The notes beneath the pieces are model-generated. The model searched no databases. It was not told where the DNA came from and worked only from the letters and a program-made list of their open reading frames with translations. Shown piece after piece: positions 7,017 through 7,780 of a stretch of DNA of 7,780 nt. Within the stretch, counting starts at the first letter, position 1; each line of letters opens with the position of its first letter. A program made the translations under genes and the position numbers. The stretch lies in assembly GCA_964458125.1 (NCBI GenBank), contig CAYWHE010000196.1, positions 1-7,780 of the forward strand. The letters are read 5' to 3'. The stretch is from CAYWHE01 sp964458125 (GTDB lineage: Bacteria > Bacteroidota > Bacteroidia > AKYH767-A > OLB10).

Positions 7017-7780
7017 TTGAAGCAGTCCATACGCATATACACCCTTGTTTCAGCCGCATTGCTGTTGCTTTGTTTTCAGGTCAGCAGCCAAAATTATTAC
7101 CGGTCCTTTGCTTCAGGCAACTGGAATAATGTGAATACCTGGGAAAGCGCCCCCACCTCGGGAGGACCCTGGACACCAGCCATAGCTACCCCGACCAGCG
7201 CAGATTTTGCCATCACCATTCAAAGCCCCCATACGGTAACCATCAATGCAAACGTCACGATTGATGAAGTTACCGTAAACCTGGGAGCCACGCTTGCAGC
7301 AAGCGGCGCTATCGCGGTCACTATTGCCAATGGTACCGGCGTGGATCTGATCAATAACGGGACGTTCTGGGATGCCATCACCGGGGCAGGCAGCATTACT
7401 TTTGCGCTCAACGCCCGCTGGATCATGTCTTCGGGTGCTACCCTGCTTAAAACGACAGGTTCCGCCAGTAATAACTGGCAAAGCAACTACCAGGCTGGAA
7501 TTGCCTCGATACCCTCGAATGCCAACTGGATTCTCCGGAAATCAGGAGGCACCAATCCAGTCATCAGCACCACCACACCTGGCACAGGCTCGGTTTACCC
7601 AAACCTGATCCTTGAAAATAATACCGGGGCCCAATGGGTAACCACCACCGCTGCCGGTTCCTTTACCGGGTTTATTGCATTTCCGACCGTAAAAGGCAAC
7701 CTGGACATTGGCGGATCGGGCAGCAGTACGGTGAGTTTTTTAAATGAACAAACCAATGCCTCTCCGACTGTGGTAAACGG
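7017..7780 (+). CDS. Secreted beta-rich surface protein, TTG start (partial, runs off the right edge)
   Basis: The frame is open for 254 codons from TTG 7017 to the edge. An in-frame TGA at 7008-7010 and the absence of any ATG before the one near 7423 leave TTG 7017 as the only sensible start. It gives a textbook signal peptide: MKQSIRIYT (basic n-region), LVSAALLLLCF (hydrophobic core), QVSS, with cleavage probably before Q25. The mature part starts QNYYRSFASGNWN and shows GNWN..NTWE at 34-43, then HTVTINAN from 72 and LGATL at 89-93, a pattern common at the N-terminus of large secreted Bacteroidota proteins. The rest is rich in Thr, Ser, Gly, Ala and Asn with short repeated strands (NNGTF, GAGSITF, SSGATL), which suggests a beta-helix or beta-sandwich. 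I see no catalytic motif and cannot name a function. Such proteins often end in a type IX secretion sorting domain; that part would be outside the window. Base composition is GC-richer (about 56% over 7141-7500 by hand count) than the peptidase gene, consistent with its residue composition. Confidence 0.82.
   Translation, partial: MKQSIRIYTLVSAALLLLCFQVSSQNYYRSFASGNWNNVNTWESAPTSGGPWTPAIATPTSADFAITIQSPHTVTINANVTIDEVTVNLGATLAASGAIAVTIANGTGVDLINNGTFWDAITGAGSITFALNARWIMSSGATLLKTTGSASNNWQSNYQAGIASIPSNANWILRKSGGTNPVISTTTPGTGSVYPNLILENNTGAQWVTTTAAGSFTGFIAFPTVKGNLDIGGSGSSTVSFLNEQTNASPTVVN

Noticed and set aside
7062..7079. Cys19 in the signal peptide of the secreted protein as a lipoprotein attachment site
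   Set aside because: The residues before the Cys are all Leu (LLLLC). A lipobox needs Gly, Ala or Ser directly before the Cys, and a normal cleavage region follows.
7113..7481. A 122-codon open frame on the minus strand in the right-hand region
   Set aside because: It is antisense to the signal-peptide protein frame, has no promoter or family motif, and is best explained as a shadow.
1..7780. A defence or mobile system built from the HerA-like ATPase and neighbours
   Set aside because: HerA-like ATPases do occur in antiphage systems, but this one belongs to the DUF853/YjgR type. Its neighbours are an M61 peptidase and a secreted protein in other orientations with their own promoters, and no nuclease, integrase or repeat is present.

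Overview
The window looks like chromosomal DNA from a member of the Bacteroidota. This rests on three things seen in the sequence: upstream of four of the five genes there is a Bacteroidota-type -7 promoter element (TAnnTTTG or the near variant TAnnTTCG), no gene start has a clear Shine-Dalgarno sequence, and the right-hand gene encodes a signal-peptide protein with the GNWN..TW / HTVTINAN / GATL pattern common in secreted Bacteroidota surface proteins. Genus cannot be told from this window. There are no RNA genes, insertion sequences, CRISPR arrays or phage genes that I can see.

Layout from left to right: (1) 1-1607, minus strand, a glutamine-hydrolysing asparagine synthetase whose C-terminal end lies beyond the left edge; (2) 1787-3175, minus strand, a complete dihydrolipoyl dehydrogenase; (3) 3176-3516, a divergent promoter region; (4) 3517-5238, plus strand, an M61-family metallopeptidase with a C-terminal PDZ domain; (5) 5292-6836, minus strand, a HerA-like / DUF853 (YjgR-type) P-loop ATPase, convergent with the peptidase; (6) 6837-7016, a second divergent promoter region; (7) 7017-7780, plus strand, the N-terminal part of a secreted protein that appears to start with TTG and runs off the right edge.

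The genes do not form an obvious pathway. lpdA and the asparagine synthetase share a strand with a 179-base gap and might be cotranscribed, but their functions are unrelated. The peptidase and the ATPase are each monocistronic as far as the window shows, and each has its own promoter. I found no convincing new multi-gene system. The points most worth checking are the secreted gene with no ATG before its signal peptide, and start codons that the promoter positions move downstream of the longest open frames (peptidase and ATPase).
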